A stretch of DNA of 64,000 nt from DATGZH01 sp035297265. GTDB lineage: Bacteria > Actinomycetota > Acidimicrobiia > Acidimicrobiales > RAAP-2. The stretch is from the NCBI GenBank assembly GCA_035297265.1, contig DATGZH010000024.1:1-64000 (forward strand). The letters are read 5' to 3'. Shown here piece after piece: positions 7,790 to 16,287 of this stretch (its first letter is position 1; each line of letters starts with the position of its first letter). The translations under genes and the position numbers were made by a program. The notes under the pieces were generated by a model. It did no database searches. It was not told the DNA's origin and saw only the letters and a list, made by a program, of their open reading frames with translations.

Positions 7790-8971
7790 GTGGTCACCGA
7801 AGCCCAGGCCGGTGACCGGGCGGCGCCCCGCCGAACCTCGGGGCGCCGCGTCGCCGTCGACGCCACGCCCCTCCTAGGCCAGCCGACCGGCGTCGGCGCC
7901 TTCTGTGCCGGGCTCCTCGGGGGGTTGGCCGAGCGGCCGGACGTGAGCGTCATCGCCTTCGCGGTGAGCTGGCGACGGCGCCACGGCATCGTCGGCTCGC
8001 TGCCGGCCGGTGTGCCGGCGTGCGGCCGGGCCATGCCGGCCCGCCCGCTCCACCTGGCCTGGCGCCACTTCGACTGGCCGCCGCTCGAGTGGTGGACCGG
8101 GCCGTGCGACGTGGTGCACGGGACGAACTTCGTCGCCCCGCCCACCCGCAAGGCCGCCCGGGTCCTCACCGTGCACGACCTCACGGTCGTGAAATTCCCC
8201 GAGCTCTGCTGCCCCTCGGTGCTGGCCTTCCCGGGGCTGATCAAGCGGGCGGTCCAGCGCGGCGCGTGGGTGCACACACCTTCGGCGTTCGTCGCCGGCG
8301 AGGTCCTCGACGCGTTCGGTGCCGACGCGGCGCGGGTGCGGGCGGTCCACTCGGGTGTCCCGGCGCTCCCGAGCCCCGGGGAAGAGGAGACCGCCGCGGC
8401 CGCCGCGCTCCTGCCGCCAGGTTCCTCTCGGGTGGTGCTCGCCGTGGCCACCGCCGAGCCCCGCAAGGACCTGCCCGGCCTGGTGCGAGCCTTCGACCAG
8501 CTGGCCGCCGACCACCCCGACGTGGCCCTCGTCCTGGCCGGCCCGCCGGGCTGGGGCGAGGCCGCCCTCGGCGAGGCCGTGGCCGCCTCGCCCTTCGCGG
8601 CGCGGGTCGTGCGCACGGGCTGGGTGGACGACGGGGTGCTCGCCGCGCTCTACGCCCGGGCGTCGGTGCTCGCCTACCCCTCGCGCTACGAGGGCTTCGG
8701 GTTCCCGCCGCTGCAGGCCATGGCGGCGGGCGTCCCCGTCGTGGCCACCGACGTCGGCGCCCTCGGCGAGGTGCTGGGCGACGCCGCGGTGCTGGTGCCG
8801 CCGGCCGAGCCCGACCGTCTGGCCGAGGCGATCGTCACCGCGCTCGACGACGACGACCTCCGCCGCCGGCTGGTGGCCGCCGGCCACCGGCGAGTTGCCA
8901 CCTTCACCTGGGCCCGCACCGCCGAGGGCCTCGCTCGGCTGTACGAGGATGCCGCGGCGGCGCGCCCGTGA
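7790..8971 (+). CDS. GT4-family glycosyltransferase (first of three)
   Basis: A 393-aa GT-B retaining glycosyltransferase, probably cytoplasmic and acting on a membrane acceptor. The N-terminal domain has VDATPLLGQPTGVGAF and the DVVHGTNF motif. The C-terminal donor domain has VLAVATAEPRKDLPGLV (phosphate-binding region) and RYEGFGFPPLQAMAAG. The usual E-x7-E donor motif is E-x7-Q here, unlike its two neighbours. Its stop overlaps the next gene's GTG by 4 nt. The three-GT block plus a GDP-deoxymannose reductase suggests one deoxyhexose-containing glycan. Confidence 0.82.
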   Translation: MVTEAQAGDRAAPRRTSGRRVAVDATPLLGQPTGVGAFCAGLLGGLAERPDVSVIAFAVSWRRRHGIVGSLPAGVPACGRAMPARPLHLAWRHFDWPPLEWWTGPCDVVHGTNFVAPPTRKAARVLTVHDLTVVKFPELCCPSVLAFPGLIKRAVQRGAWVHTPSAFVAGEVLDAFGADAARVRAVHSGVPALPSPGEEETAAAAALLPPGSSRVVLAVATAEPRKDLPGLVRAFDQLAADHPDVALVLAGPPGWGEAALGEAVAASPFAARVVRTGWVDDGVLAALYARASVLAYPSRYEGFGFPPLQAMAAGVPVVATDVGALGEVLGDAAVLVPPAEPDRLAEAIVTALDDDDLRRRLVAAGHRRVATFTWARTAEGLARLYEDAAAARP

Positions 8972-10104
8972 GCGACCCCCAGGTCCCAGCCACCCCCCCG
9001 GGTGACGTCCGGGTGCTCCTCGTGGTCGAGCAGCTCCGCCGACGGATCCCGGGCGGGGTCGGTCGGTACGCGTCGGGGCTGGTCAAGGGGCTGTCGGCGC
9101 TGCCCGCCCCGTCCGGCGTGGCGGTCACGCTCTATGCCAGCCGGCCACCGGGGCCCGACCCCATCGCCGCCGCGGGCTTCCCCGTGCGGACCTCGGCGCT
9201 GCCCGGACGGGCCCTCACCCGGGCCTGGGACCACCGGTGGCTCTGCGCCCCGGCCGGGTTCGACGTGGTCCACTCGGTCTCGCTGGCCGCCCCGCCGCCC
9301 CGTCGGGACCGGCCGGTGACGTCGGTCGTGATGGTGCACGATCTGGCGTGGCGCCACCAGCCGGCGGCCACCACGGCCCGCGGGCGACGCTGGCACGAGG
9401 CCGCCCTCGCCCGGGCCCTCGAGGACGCCGGCGCCTTCGTCGTCCCCTCCGCCGTGATCGCCGACGAGCTCGAGGCGGCGGGGGCGCCGGCCGAGCACGT
9501 GCGGGTCGTGGCCGAAGGCGCCGACCACCTCCCGCCGCCCGATGGCGAATCGACCGCCCGCCTGTTGGCCGCCCACGGCGTCACCGGCCCCTACGTGCTC
9601 ACCGTGGCCACCCTCGAGCCGAGGAAGAACCTCGAACGGCTGGTGGCCGCCTTCTCGCTGGCCCGGCCGGAGCTGCCCGAGCCCTGGCCGCTCGTGCTCG
9701 TCGGTCCGCAGGGTTGGGGTGACGCCCTCGTGCCGCCCGACGGGGTGACGCTGCTCGGCGAGGTGAGCGACGCCGAGTTGTCCGGCCTCTACGGCGGCGC
9801 CGCGCTCTTCGCCTACGTGCCGCTCGTCGAGGGCTTCGGTCTGCCCCCCCTCGAAGCCATGGCCGCCGGGGTGCCGACGGTCGTCAGCCGGACCGTGCCC
9901 TCGGTGGGCGACGGCGCGGGCGAGCCGGCGAGCCGGCTCGTCGACCCGCTCGACGTCGACGCCATCGCCGCGGGTCTCGTGGCGGTGGCGGGCGACCAGG
10001 AGCTCCGGGCCCGGCTGGTCACCGCCGGACGCGAGCTCGCCGGCCGGCACACGTGGCGCCGGACGGCGGAAGGGCACGTCGCGCTCTGGGAATCGCTTCG
10101 GTGA
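8968..10104 (+). CDS. GT4-family glycosyltransferase (second of three)
   Basis: A 378-aa GT-B glycosyltransferase. The acceptor domain has RRIPGGVGRYASGLV and FDVVHSVSLAAPPP. The donor domain has VLTVATLEPRKNLERLV and the intact E-x7-E motif in VEGFGLPPLEAMAAG. GTG 8968 overlaps the previous TGA and the next gene overlaps its stop, so the three GT genes are translationally coupled. It resembles mannosyl- and rhamnosyltransferases of WbpX/WbpY type. The donor is inferred from context. Confidence 0.82.
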   Translation: MSDPQVPATPPGDVRVLLVVEQLRRRIPGGVGRYASGLVKGLSALPAPSGVAVTLYASRPPGPDPIAAAGFPVRTSALPGRALTRAWDHRWLCAPAGFDVVHSVSLAAPPPRRDRPVTSVVMVHDLAWRHQPAATTARGRRWHEAALARALEDAGAFVVPSAVIADELEAAGAPAEHVRVVAEGADHLPPPDGESTARLLAAHGVTGPYVLTVATLEPRKNLERLVAAFSLARPELPEPWPLVLVGPQGWGDALVPPDGVTLLGEVSDAELSGLYGGAALFAYVPLVEGFGLPPLEAMAAGVPTVVSRTVPSVGDGAGEPASRLVDPLDVDAIAAGLVAVAGDQELRARLVTAGRELAGRHTWRRTAEGHVALWESLR

Positions 10105-11282
10105 GCGGCGACGCGCCGCTCCGGCTGACTCTCGACGTCACCGCGGTGCCGGCGAACCCGGCCGGCGCCGGCCGCTACACGGTCGAGCTCGCCCGGGCGC
10201 TCGGCGAGCGGAGCGACGTGGCCCTCACGCTCGTCGCCCGGCGCGACGACGGCAGGCGTTGGGGCGGGCTCGGCGCGGCCGACCGCCGTCCGCGCGTCAT
10301 GGCCAGCGCGCCGACGGCGCGCCCGGTGCGGCTGGCCTGGGAACAGCTCCGGCTGCCGGCTCTCTTGCGTTCGGTCCGGCCGGACGTCCACCACGGGCCG
10401 CACTACACGATGCCCGAGCGGGCCGACGTGCCCTGCGTCGTCACCGTGCACGACTGCACCTTCTTCGACCACCCCGAGTGGCACGAACGCTCGAAGGTCC
10501 TCGTCTTCCGGCGGGCCATCCGCACCGCGGCGAAGCGGGCCGCGGCCATCGTGTGCGTGAGCGAGACGACCGCCCGTCGGCTGCAGGCGCTCTGCCCGGT
10601 CGAGGCGCCCATCGTCGTTGCACCCCATGGCGTCGACCACAGACGCTTCACCCCGGCCGAGCCCGACGTGGGGTCCGACACCCGGGCCCTCGAGCGGCTC
10701 GGGGTCGATCCGGGCCGCCCGCTCGTCGTCTTCGTCGGCACGATCGAGCCGAGGAAGGGCGTGGCCGACCTCGTGGCGGCCTTCGACCGGGTGGCGGCGT
10801 CCCACCCCGACGCCCTCCTCGTCCTGGCCGGCCAGGAGGGGTGGGGTGACCAGGCCGTGGGCCGGGCCCTCGGCGCGGCGGATCACCCGACCCAGGTCCG
10901 CCGCACCGGCTACGTGCCCGACGACGCGGTGCCCGCCCTCCTGCGCCGGGCCCGGGTGGTGGCCTACCCCTCGCTCGAGGAGGGCTACGGGCTGCCCGCC
11001 CTGGAGGCGCTGGCCTGCGGGACGCCCCTCGTCACCACCTCGGGCACGGCGATGGCCGAGCTGGCCGACGGTGCGGCCGTGCTCGTGCCGCCGGGCCGGC
11101 CGGCGGCGCTGGCCGAGGCGCTGGACACGTTGTTGTCGGGGGACGAGGCCGGGGCCGAGGAACGCCGGGCCAAGGGGCTCGAGGTGGCGGCCGGCCGGAC
11201 GTGGGCGGCGAGCGCAGCTCGTCACCTCGAGGCCTACCGGCTCGCCGTCTCGGGAAGGCGACCGAACGGCCCCACCGTTTAA
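10101..11282 (+). CDS. GT4-family glycosyltransferase (third of three)
   Basis: A 393-aa GT-B glycosyltransferase with TAVPANPAGAGRYTVELARAL at the N-terminus, VRPDVHHGPHYTMP before the linker, VVFVGTIEPRKGVADLV in the donor site and LEEGYGLPALEALACG as E-x7-E. GTG 10101 overlaps the stop of the preceding gene (GTGA). Its TAA stop lies within the TAACCT box that seems to drive the reductase gene. Donor and acceptor are unknown. Confidence 0.82.
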   Translation: MSGDAPLRLTLDVTAVPANPAGAGRYTVELARALGERSDVALTLVARRDDGRRWGGLGAADRRPRVMASAPTARPVRLAWEQLRLPALLRSVRPDVHHGPHYTMPERADVPCVVTVHDCTFFDHPEWHERSKVLVFRRAIRTAAKRAAAIVCVSETTARRLQALCPVEAPIVVAPHGVDHRRFTPAEPDVGSDTRALERLGVDPGRPLVVFVGTIEPRKGVADLVAAFDRVAASHPDALLVLAGQEGWGDQAVGRALGAADHPTQVRRTGYVPDDAVPALLRRARVVAYPSLEEGYGLPALEALACGTPLVTTSGTAMAELADGAAVLVPPGRPAALAEALDTLLSGDEAGAEERRAKGLEVAAGRTWAASAARHLEAYRLAVSGRRPNGPTV

Positions 11283-11285
11283 CCT
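11280..11285 (+). promoter_or_regulatory. -10 box (TAACCT) for the GDP-sugar reductase gene
   Basis: TAACCT overlaps the stop codon of the third GT4 gene and ends 8 nt before ATG 11294. This would give an additional leaderless transcript inside the gene run. Confidence 0.35.
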
Positions 11286-11293
11286 GCCCCCCG

Positions 11294-12208
11294 ATGCGCG
11301 CGTTGATCACCGGGGGACGCGGCTTCGTCGGCACCTGGTTGGCCGAGCACCTCCGCGAGCAGGGCGACGAGGTGACCCTCGTCGACCGCGAGACCGACGT
11401 GACCGACGAGGCGGCGGTGACGGCCGCCGTGCGGGCCGCCCGTCCGGCGGCGCTCTACCACCTGGCCGCGCTCACCCACGTCGGGGAGTCCTGGGCGTCA
11501 CCGCTCGACGTCCTGCGGGTGAACGTGCTGGGCACGGCGGCCGTCCTCGGGGCGGCCCGGTCGCTCGAAACGGCGCCGAGGGTGCTCGTGGTCAGCTCGG
11601 CCGAGGTCTACGGCGTCGTGACGCCCGAGCAGCTGCCGCTCGGGGAGGACACGCCGCTCTCCCCGGCCACGCCGTACGCGGCGAGCAAGGCGGCGGCCGA
11701 GGCCGTGGCCCTCCAGGCCTGGCGGGGCTACGGCGAGCACGTCGTGGTCGCCCGGCCGTTCAACCACGTCGGCCCGGGACAGGCGTCCACCTTCGCCGTG
11801 CCGGCCCTCGCCCGGCGGATCGTCGAGGCCTGCCGCGACGGCTCGCCGTGGCTGCGCACGGGCACGCTCACCACCCGCCGGGACTTCACCGACGTGCGCG
11901 ACGTCGTGCGGGCCTACCGGCTGCTCCTTGAACGGGGCCAGCCCGGTGGCGTCTACAACGTGTGCTCGGGCCGCGACGTGGCGGTGGCCGACGTAGCGAC
12001 CCGTCTCGTCGCCCTCGCCGGGGCGGATCTCAGGCTGCAGACCGATCCCGAGCTCGTGCGACCGGTCGACATCCCGGTGCTCCGCGGCGACCCGTCTCGC
12101 GTCACCGCGGCGACGGGGTGGCGACCGGCGATCCCGCTCGACGAGACCCTGCGCGACGTGCTCGCCTACTGGAACGAGCAACTCGCCGGACGACCCTCCG
12201 CCGGCTGA
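11294..12208 (+). CDS. GDP-4-keto-6-deoxy-D-mannose reductase-like (Rmd)
   Basis: A 304-aa extended SDR. GGRGFVG is at residues 7-13, TPYAASKAAAE carries the Tyr/Lys catalytic pair, and RPFNHVGPGQ is characteristic of GDP-4-dehydro-6-deoxy-D-mannose reductases (Rmd), which make GDP-D-rhamnose. The family also includes GDP-fucose-type and other NDP-sugar enzymes, so the product is inferred. No GDP-mannose 4,6-dehydratase (gmd), the step before it, is in this window. It follows three GT4 genes, like the D-rhamnan loci of Gram-negatives. Confidence 0.68.
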   Translation: MRALITGGRGFVGTWLAEHLREQGDEVTLVDRETDVTDEAAVTAAVRAARPAALYHLAALTHVGESWASPLDVLRVNVLGTAAVLGAARSLETAPRVLVVSSAEVYGVVTPEQLPLGEDTPLSPATPYAASKAAAEAVALQAWRGYGEHVVVARPFNHVGPGQASTFAVPALARRIVEACRDGSPWLRTGTLTTRRDFTDVRDVVRAYRLLLERGQPGGVYNVCSGRDVAVADVATRLVALAGADLRLQTDPELVRPVDIPVLRGDPSRVTAATGWRPAIPLDETLRDVLAYWNEQLAGRPSAG

Positions 12209-12220
12209 ACGCGCCGTCGG

Positions 12221-12577
12221 TCAGCTGGCGGTGAGCACCTCGCGCAGCCGCGAGCGCGCCCGGTCGGCCTGGGCGCGCGTCCGTGTGCTCAGGTCACGGG
12301 CCGGTGCCGGCAGCTGTTCCTCCAACGGCTCGATGGTCGTGGTGACGAACTGCTCGACCAACTGGTCGATCTGGTCGGCCATCCGGGCCAGCTCGGCGCG
12401 CAGCTCGGCCATCCGGGCGGCGGTGTCGGCGTCACCGAGGCGGTTCACCAGCTGCCGCCGACGGACCTGGGCCCGCTGCAGCCCGAGCACCCCGAGGCCG
12501 ATCATCACGTAGCCGGCGTCGCGGGCGAACGACCCGACCTCCTTCGCCACGTCCTTCGGGTTGGCACATTCGGGCAT
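12221..12577 (-). CDS. Small coiled-coil protein of unknown function
   Basis: A 118-aa protein I do not recognise. It has a short hydrophobic stretch (GYVMIGLGVLGLQRAQV, about residues 22-38), then a charged helical segment with heptad-like spacing (MAELRAELARMADQIDQLVEQF, about 75-96) and a basic C-terminus. It could be a small membrane-associated coiled-coil protein. It has its own promoter-like region with palindromes, facing away from the giant GT2 gene. It is convergent with the Rmd-like gene. Confidence 0.5.
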   Translation of the reverse strand: MPECANPKDVAKEVGSFARDAGYVMIGLGVLGLQRAQVRRRQLVNRLGDADTAARMAELRAELARMADQIDQLVEQFVTTTIEPLEEQLPAPARDLSTRTRAQADRARSRLREVLTAS

Positions 12578-12663
12578 CGCCGTCTCCAGTCTTCCGCTAC
12601 CTGCACTCGTCCTCGTGGCCGTGGCGGTGGTGCCCCTCGTCGAGCGGCCCCGCCGTCCGGCCC

Positions 12664-12699
12664 TGCAACCAGAGTATACGATCTGTTAAACAGTTGCAA
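12664..12699. promoter_or_regulatory. Bidirectional promoter with nested palindromes
   Basis: This AT-rich island in a GC-rich gap holds TATACT (minus strand, 12673-12678) with TTGCAA at 12694-12699 as a possible -35, and TACGAT (plus strand, 12677-12682) reading the other way. An 11-bp perfect palindrome CTGTTAAACAG (12683-12693) lies in the minus-strand spacer and at the expected plus-strand start. An outer TGCAAC (12664-12669) pairs with GTTGCA (12693-12698). This is a typical layout for a repressor site. The regulator is unknown. Confidence 0.4.
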
Positions 12700-12906
12700 G
12701 CACCCCGGAGGCCCCGACGGCCATCGGGCCGTCCCCAGGGGGGTCTCCCCGAACCGGTAGCCTCGATGCCCTGATGGACTTCCGACGTAGGGCGGAAGCG
12801 GCCGAGGTCCCTTCCGCCCCGACGGGTCCTCACGCCGTCCCGGGGCCGTCCAGGGGCGGCGAGGCTGCCCCACCCACGTCAACCCCGCACCTTTGACGTA
12901 CGCACC
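12700..12906 (+). other. Leader region of the giant glycosyltransferase gene
   Basis: About 200 nt separate the AT-rich promoter from GTG 12907. A strong hairpin (GGGCGGAAG at 12790-12798 pairing with CTTCCGCCC at 12811-12819) could attenuate transcription. A 40-codon frame from ATG 12774 to TGA 12894-12896 has a TAGCCT box at 12758-12763 before it, but its codon use is unlike the neighbours. I treat it as an uncertain leader ORF. Confidence 0.3.
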
Positions 12907-15900
12907 GTGACCCACCCGAGCAGTTCGCCGCCCGCCGGCGCCGCCGCGCCCGCCGACGGGGCGGCCGCCCTGGCGCCCGAGGAGCGCGTGCCCCCGGTCG
13001 TCGCCGTGGTCGTGACCCGGGACCCCGGTCCACACTTCGACGAGGTGCTGGCGTCCCTCGCCGCCCAGGACTACGGCGACCTCTCGGTGCTCGTGCTCGA
13101 CTCGGGCGGCACCGTGGACCCGACCGCCCGGGTGGCCGCGGTCCTGCCGGACGCCTTCGTGCGACGCCTCCCGCTCGACCGGGGGTTTGGCGCCGCGGCC
13201 AACGAGGTGCTGGGCATGGTGGAGGGGGCGGCGTTCTTCCTCTTCTGCCACGACGACTGCCGGGCCGCTCCCGACGCGGTGCACGTGATGGTCGGGGAGT
13301 CCTACCGGTCCAACGCCGGCGTCGTGACACCGAAGATGCTGCGCGTCGACGACCCTTCGGTCCTCCTGCACGTCGGGATGGCCGCCGACAAGACCGGTGC
13401 GGTGGTCGACCGGGTGCAGCCCGGCGAGGTGGACCAGGGCCAGCACGACTCGGTGCGCGACGTCTTCATCGCCCCCGGCGGCTTCACCCTCGTGCGAGCC
13501 GACCTCTTCGAGCAGCTGGGCGGCTTCGACCCGACGATCGTGGCCCTGGGGGAGGACCTCGACCTCTCGTGGCGGGCCCATGTGGCCGGGGCCCGGGTGG
13601 TCGTGGCCCCGGAGGCGAAGGTGTACCACGCCGAGCTCGTGGCCGGCGGGGCCCGCGAGGTCGCCTGGGGCCCCGACGGCGAGCCCCCGCCGCCGTTGGC
13701 CGAGCTGCAGCGGCGTCACGAGCTGCGGGCGGTGCTCAAGTGCTACGGACGCTTCCACCGCCTGCGGGTGGTGCCGCAGCTGCTCTTCTTGAATGCCGGC
13801 GAGTACGTCGTGGCCCGCGTGGCCCGGGACCGCGACCGGGCCGCGGTGATCATCGCAGCCTGGCGCTGGAACCTGGCCCACCGCAAGCAACTGCGCGAGC
13901 TCCGCCGATCGCTCCGCGCCGTGCGGGTGCTGTCCGACAGCGACGTCCGGCGCATGCAGCTGCGGGGCAGCGCCCGCCTCTCCACCTACACGTCGCGCCT
14001 CGTACACCAGGGCTACGACACGGCGCACGCGCGGACGGCCGAATCGGCGACGGACGATGACGCCGAGCCGGTCCTCACCGGCAGCGTCGGCCTGGCGTTC
14101 TCCGAGGATGCCGACTTCGACGAGCTGGACGACCTCGGCCGGCGCTCCGGGCGCGACCGTTTCGGCCGGCGACGGCGTCGCCCGTTCCTCTCGCGGCGGC
14201 GCTCGCGCCTCGTCGTCTGGCTCGTCGCCACCCTCGTGCTCCTCATCGGCACCCGGAACATCCTCGCCGCGCATCTGCCCCTCATCGGCCAGTACCTGCC
14301 ACCGCTCGACTGGTCGGCCAGCTGGCACCAATTCTTCTCGCCGTGGCAGACGCCGGGGGTGGGCACCACCGCCCCGGCCGCCCCGGCCTTCGCCGTCCTC
14401 GGCACCGTCGGCACCGTGCTCCTCGGGGCCATGGGGCTCACCCAGAAGGTGCTGGTCCTGGCCTGCTTCCCCGTCGGCGCGATGGGCCTCTCCCGGCTGC
14501 TCCGGCCCTTCGTCTCGCCCCGGGCCCGGCTGGCCGGCGCCCTCGGCTACCTCGGGCTGGCCCTCGCCTACAACAGCCTGGCCGAGGGGCGCTGGGACGG
14601 CCTCGTGGCCTACGCCGTCGTGCCCTGGGTCCTCGTCCGGCTGGCCCGGGCCGGCGGGGCCCCGCCCTTCGGTCTCGAGGGGGCGGGGTGGCGGACCACC
14701 CTCCTCGGCCAGATGGTCACCCTCGGCGTGGTCGAAGCCGTGGCCGTGGCTTTCGCCCCGGGCGTGGCGCCGCTCGTCCTCCTCTGTTCGTTGGGGCTGG
14801 CCGTCGGCTCCTACGTGATGGGCAACGGCCGCGGCGCCGGCCGGACGCTGGCCGTCGGGGCCGGGGCGACGGTCGCCGCCGCCGTCCTGCTCTTCCCGTG
14901 GGTGGTGGGCACCCTCCTCGCCGGGCGCGGCGCGGTCAACGTCTTCGGGCTGCCCGCGTCGCCGTCGGGCACGGTCGGCTGGTCGGCCCTCGTGCGCTTC
15001 GCCGTCGGCCCGACCGGGGGATCGCCGCTCGGCTGGCTGCTCGTGCTGGCCGCCCTGCTCCCGCTCGTCATCGGTCGTCATGCCCGCCTGGCCTGGGCCG
15101 GCCGCTTCTGGACGCTCGCGTGCGGCTCGTGGTTCCTCGCCTGGCTCGTGTCACGGGGCTACACCGGGGCCTTCGCCCCGCCGGTCCAGGTGCTGCTGGC
15201 GCCGGCGGCGGCCGGGGTGGCCGCGGCCCTCGGGCTCGGCGTGGCCGCCTTCGAGCAGGACCTCGCCGGCTATCACTTCGGCTGGCGCCAGGTGTTGAGC
15301 GCGGTGACGGTGGTCGTCGCCCTCGTCGGCCTGGCCCCCGTGGCCGCCGAGGCGGCCAACGGCCGTTGGGGGATGCCGGCCGCCGGCTACGCCAGCTCCC
15401 TCGGGTTCCTGGGCCAGGGTGCCGCGACCCCCTACCGGGTGCTGTGGCTCGGCAACCCCCGGGCCCTCCCGCTCGGCGGCTGGTCCATGCAGTCCGGCCT
15501 GGCCTACGGCACGTCGGTCGGGGGCGTGCCCGACGGCACCGACACCTGGGCCCCTGCCGGCGCCGGTCCGACCGTCCGTCTGGCCACGTCGGTGGAGCTC
15601 GCCCGGGAGGGTCTCACGACCCACCTGGGCCGGTTGCTCGCCCCCGCCGCGGTGCGCTACATCGTGGTCGTCGAGAACCTGGCCCCCTCGCTCGGGGGCC
15701 TCCAGTCCTCGGCGTCGTTCCCGACGCCGCCCGACCTCGTGCCGACGTTGCTCGGCCAGCGCGACCTCCTCCAGGTGCCGACCGGCGACTCATCGTTCGA
15801 CGTGTTCTTGAACACCGCCACCTTGCCGCTGCGCGCCGCGCGTGCGACCGGTCCGGTCACGCTCACGCGGAGCGTGCCGGCGGCCAACGACCTCACCGGC

Positions 15901-16287
15901 TGGCAGCCGGCCCTGCCGGCCGGGGCCGGTCCCTCGTCGTGGAGCGGCCCGCTCTCGACCGGCACGGCCTACGCCGGCTACGCGCCGGCCGGCGGCTGGA
16001 CGCTCCAGGTCGGCGGCAAGACCGTGCCGATGCGGAGCGCCTTCGGCTGGGCCGCGCAGTACCCGGTGGCCGCGGCGGGCCCGGCCAGCCTCCACTTCGA
16101 CGGGAGCCCGCTCGTGCCGCTCGCCGTCACGCTCGAGGTCCTCGGTTGGCTGGCCCTGGCCGTGGCCCTCCTCTGGCGGGCCAGCTGGGTCGAGAACTGG
16201 CGGGCCCGGCGAGACGAAGCCCGGTCCGACAAGGCAACGGCCGATGAGCGGACGCCGGCCGCCGCCCTCGCCGGGGGGGAAAGGTGA
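12907..16287 (+). CDS. Giant family-2 glycosyltransferase fused to a polytopic membrane domain
   Basis: A 1126-aa protein. The N-terminal GT-A domain (about residues 27-260) has VVAVVVTRDPGPHFDEVL, FCHDDCRAAPDAV (DxD region) and LGEDLDLSWRAHVAG (ED motif). From about residue 433 there are many membrane helices up to about 830, then an exported beta-rich part and a last helix near 1075-1095 followed by a charged tail. This layout matches large actinobacterial GT2 proteins encoded beside DUF5719 proteins and mannose-activating genes. It probably builds or exports an envelope glycan using a polyprenyl-linked intermediate. The stop overlaps the DUF5719 gene by 4 nt. Confidence 0.75.
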   Translation: MTHPSSSPPAGAAAPADGAAALAPEERVPPVVAVVVTRDPGPHFDEVLASLAAQDYGDLSVLVLDSGGTVDPTARVAAVLPDAFVRRLPLDRGFGAAANEVLGMVEGAAFFLFCHDDCRAAPDAVHVMVGESYRSNAGVVTPKMLRVDDPSVLLHVGMAADKTGAVVDRVQPGEVDQGQHDSVRDVFIAPGGFTLVRADLFEQLGGFDPTIVALGEDLDLSWRAHVAGARVVVAPEAKVYHAELVAGGAREVAWGPDGEPPPPLAELQRRHELRAVLKCYGRFHRLRVVPQLLFLNAGEYVVARVARDRDRAAVIIAAWRWNLAHRKQLRELRRSLRAVRVLSDSDVRRMQLRGSARLSTYTSRLVHQGYDTAHARTAESATDDDAEPVLTGSVGLAFSEDADFDELDDLGRRSGRDRFGRRRRRPFLSRRRSRLVVWLVATLVLLIGTRNILAAHLPLIGQYLPPLDWSASWHQFFSPWQTPGVGTTAPAAPAFAVLGTVGTVLLGAMGLTQKVLVLACFPVGAMGLSRLLRPFVSPRARLAGALGYLGLALAYNSLAEGRWDGLVAYAVVPWVLVRLARAGGAPPFGLEGAGWRTTLLGQMVTLGVVEAVAVAFAPGVAPLVLLCSLGLAVGSYVMGNGRGAGRTLAVGAGATVAAAVLLFPWVVGTLLAGRGAVNVFGLPASPSGTVGWSALVRFAVGPTGGSPLGWLLVLAALLPLVIGRHARLAWAGRFWTLACGSWFLAWLVSRGYTGAFAPPVQVLLAPAAAGVAAALGLGVAAFEQDLAGYHFGWRQVLSAVTVVVALVGLAPVAAEAANGRWGMPAAGYASSLGFLGQGAATPYRVLWLGNPRALPLGGWSMQSGLAYGTSVGGVPDGTDTWAPAGAGPTVRLATSVELAREGLTTHLGRLLAPAAVRYIVVVENLAPSLGGLQSSASFPTPPDLVPTLLGQRDLLQVPTGDSSFDVFLNTATLPLRAARATGPVTLTRSVPAANDLTGWQPALPAGAGPSSWSGPLSTGTAYAGYAPAGGWTLQVGGKTVPMRSAFGWAAQYPVAAAGPASLHFDGSPLVPLAVTLEVLGWLALAVALLWRASWVENWRARRDEARSDKATADERTPAAALAGGER

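Noticed and set aside
12505..15081. An 858-codon minus-strand frame opposite the giant glycosyltransferase
   Set aside because: Low-complexity Glu/Gly/His/Arg composition and no domain; the plus-strand gene has GT2 motifs and membrane helices.
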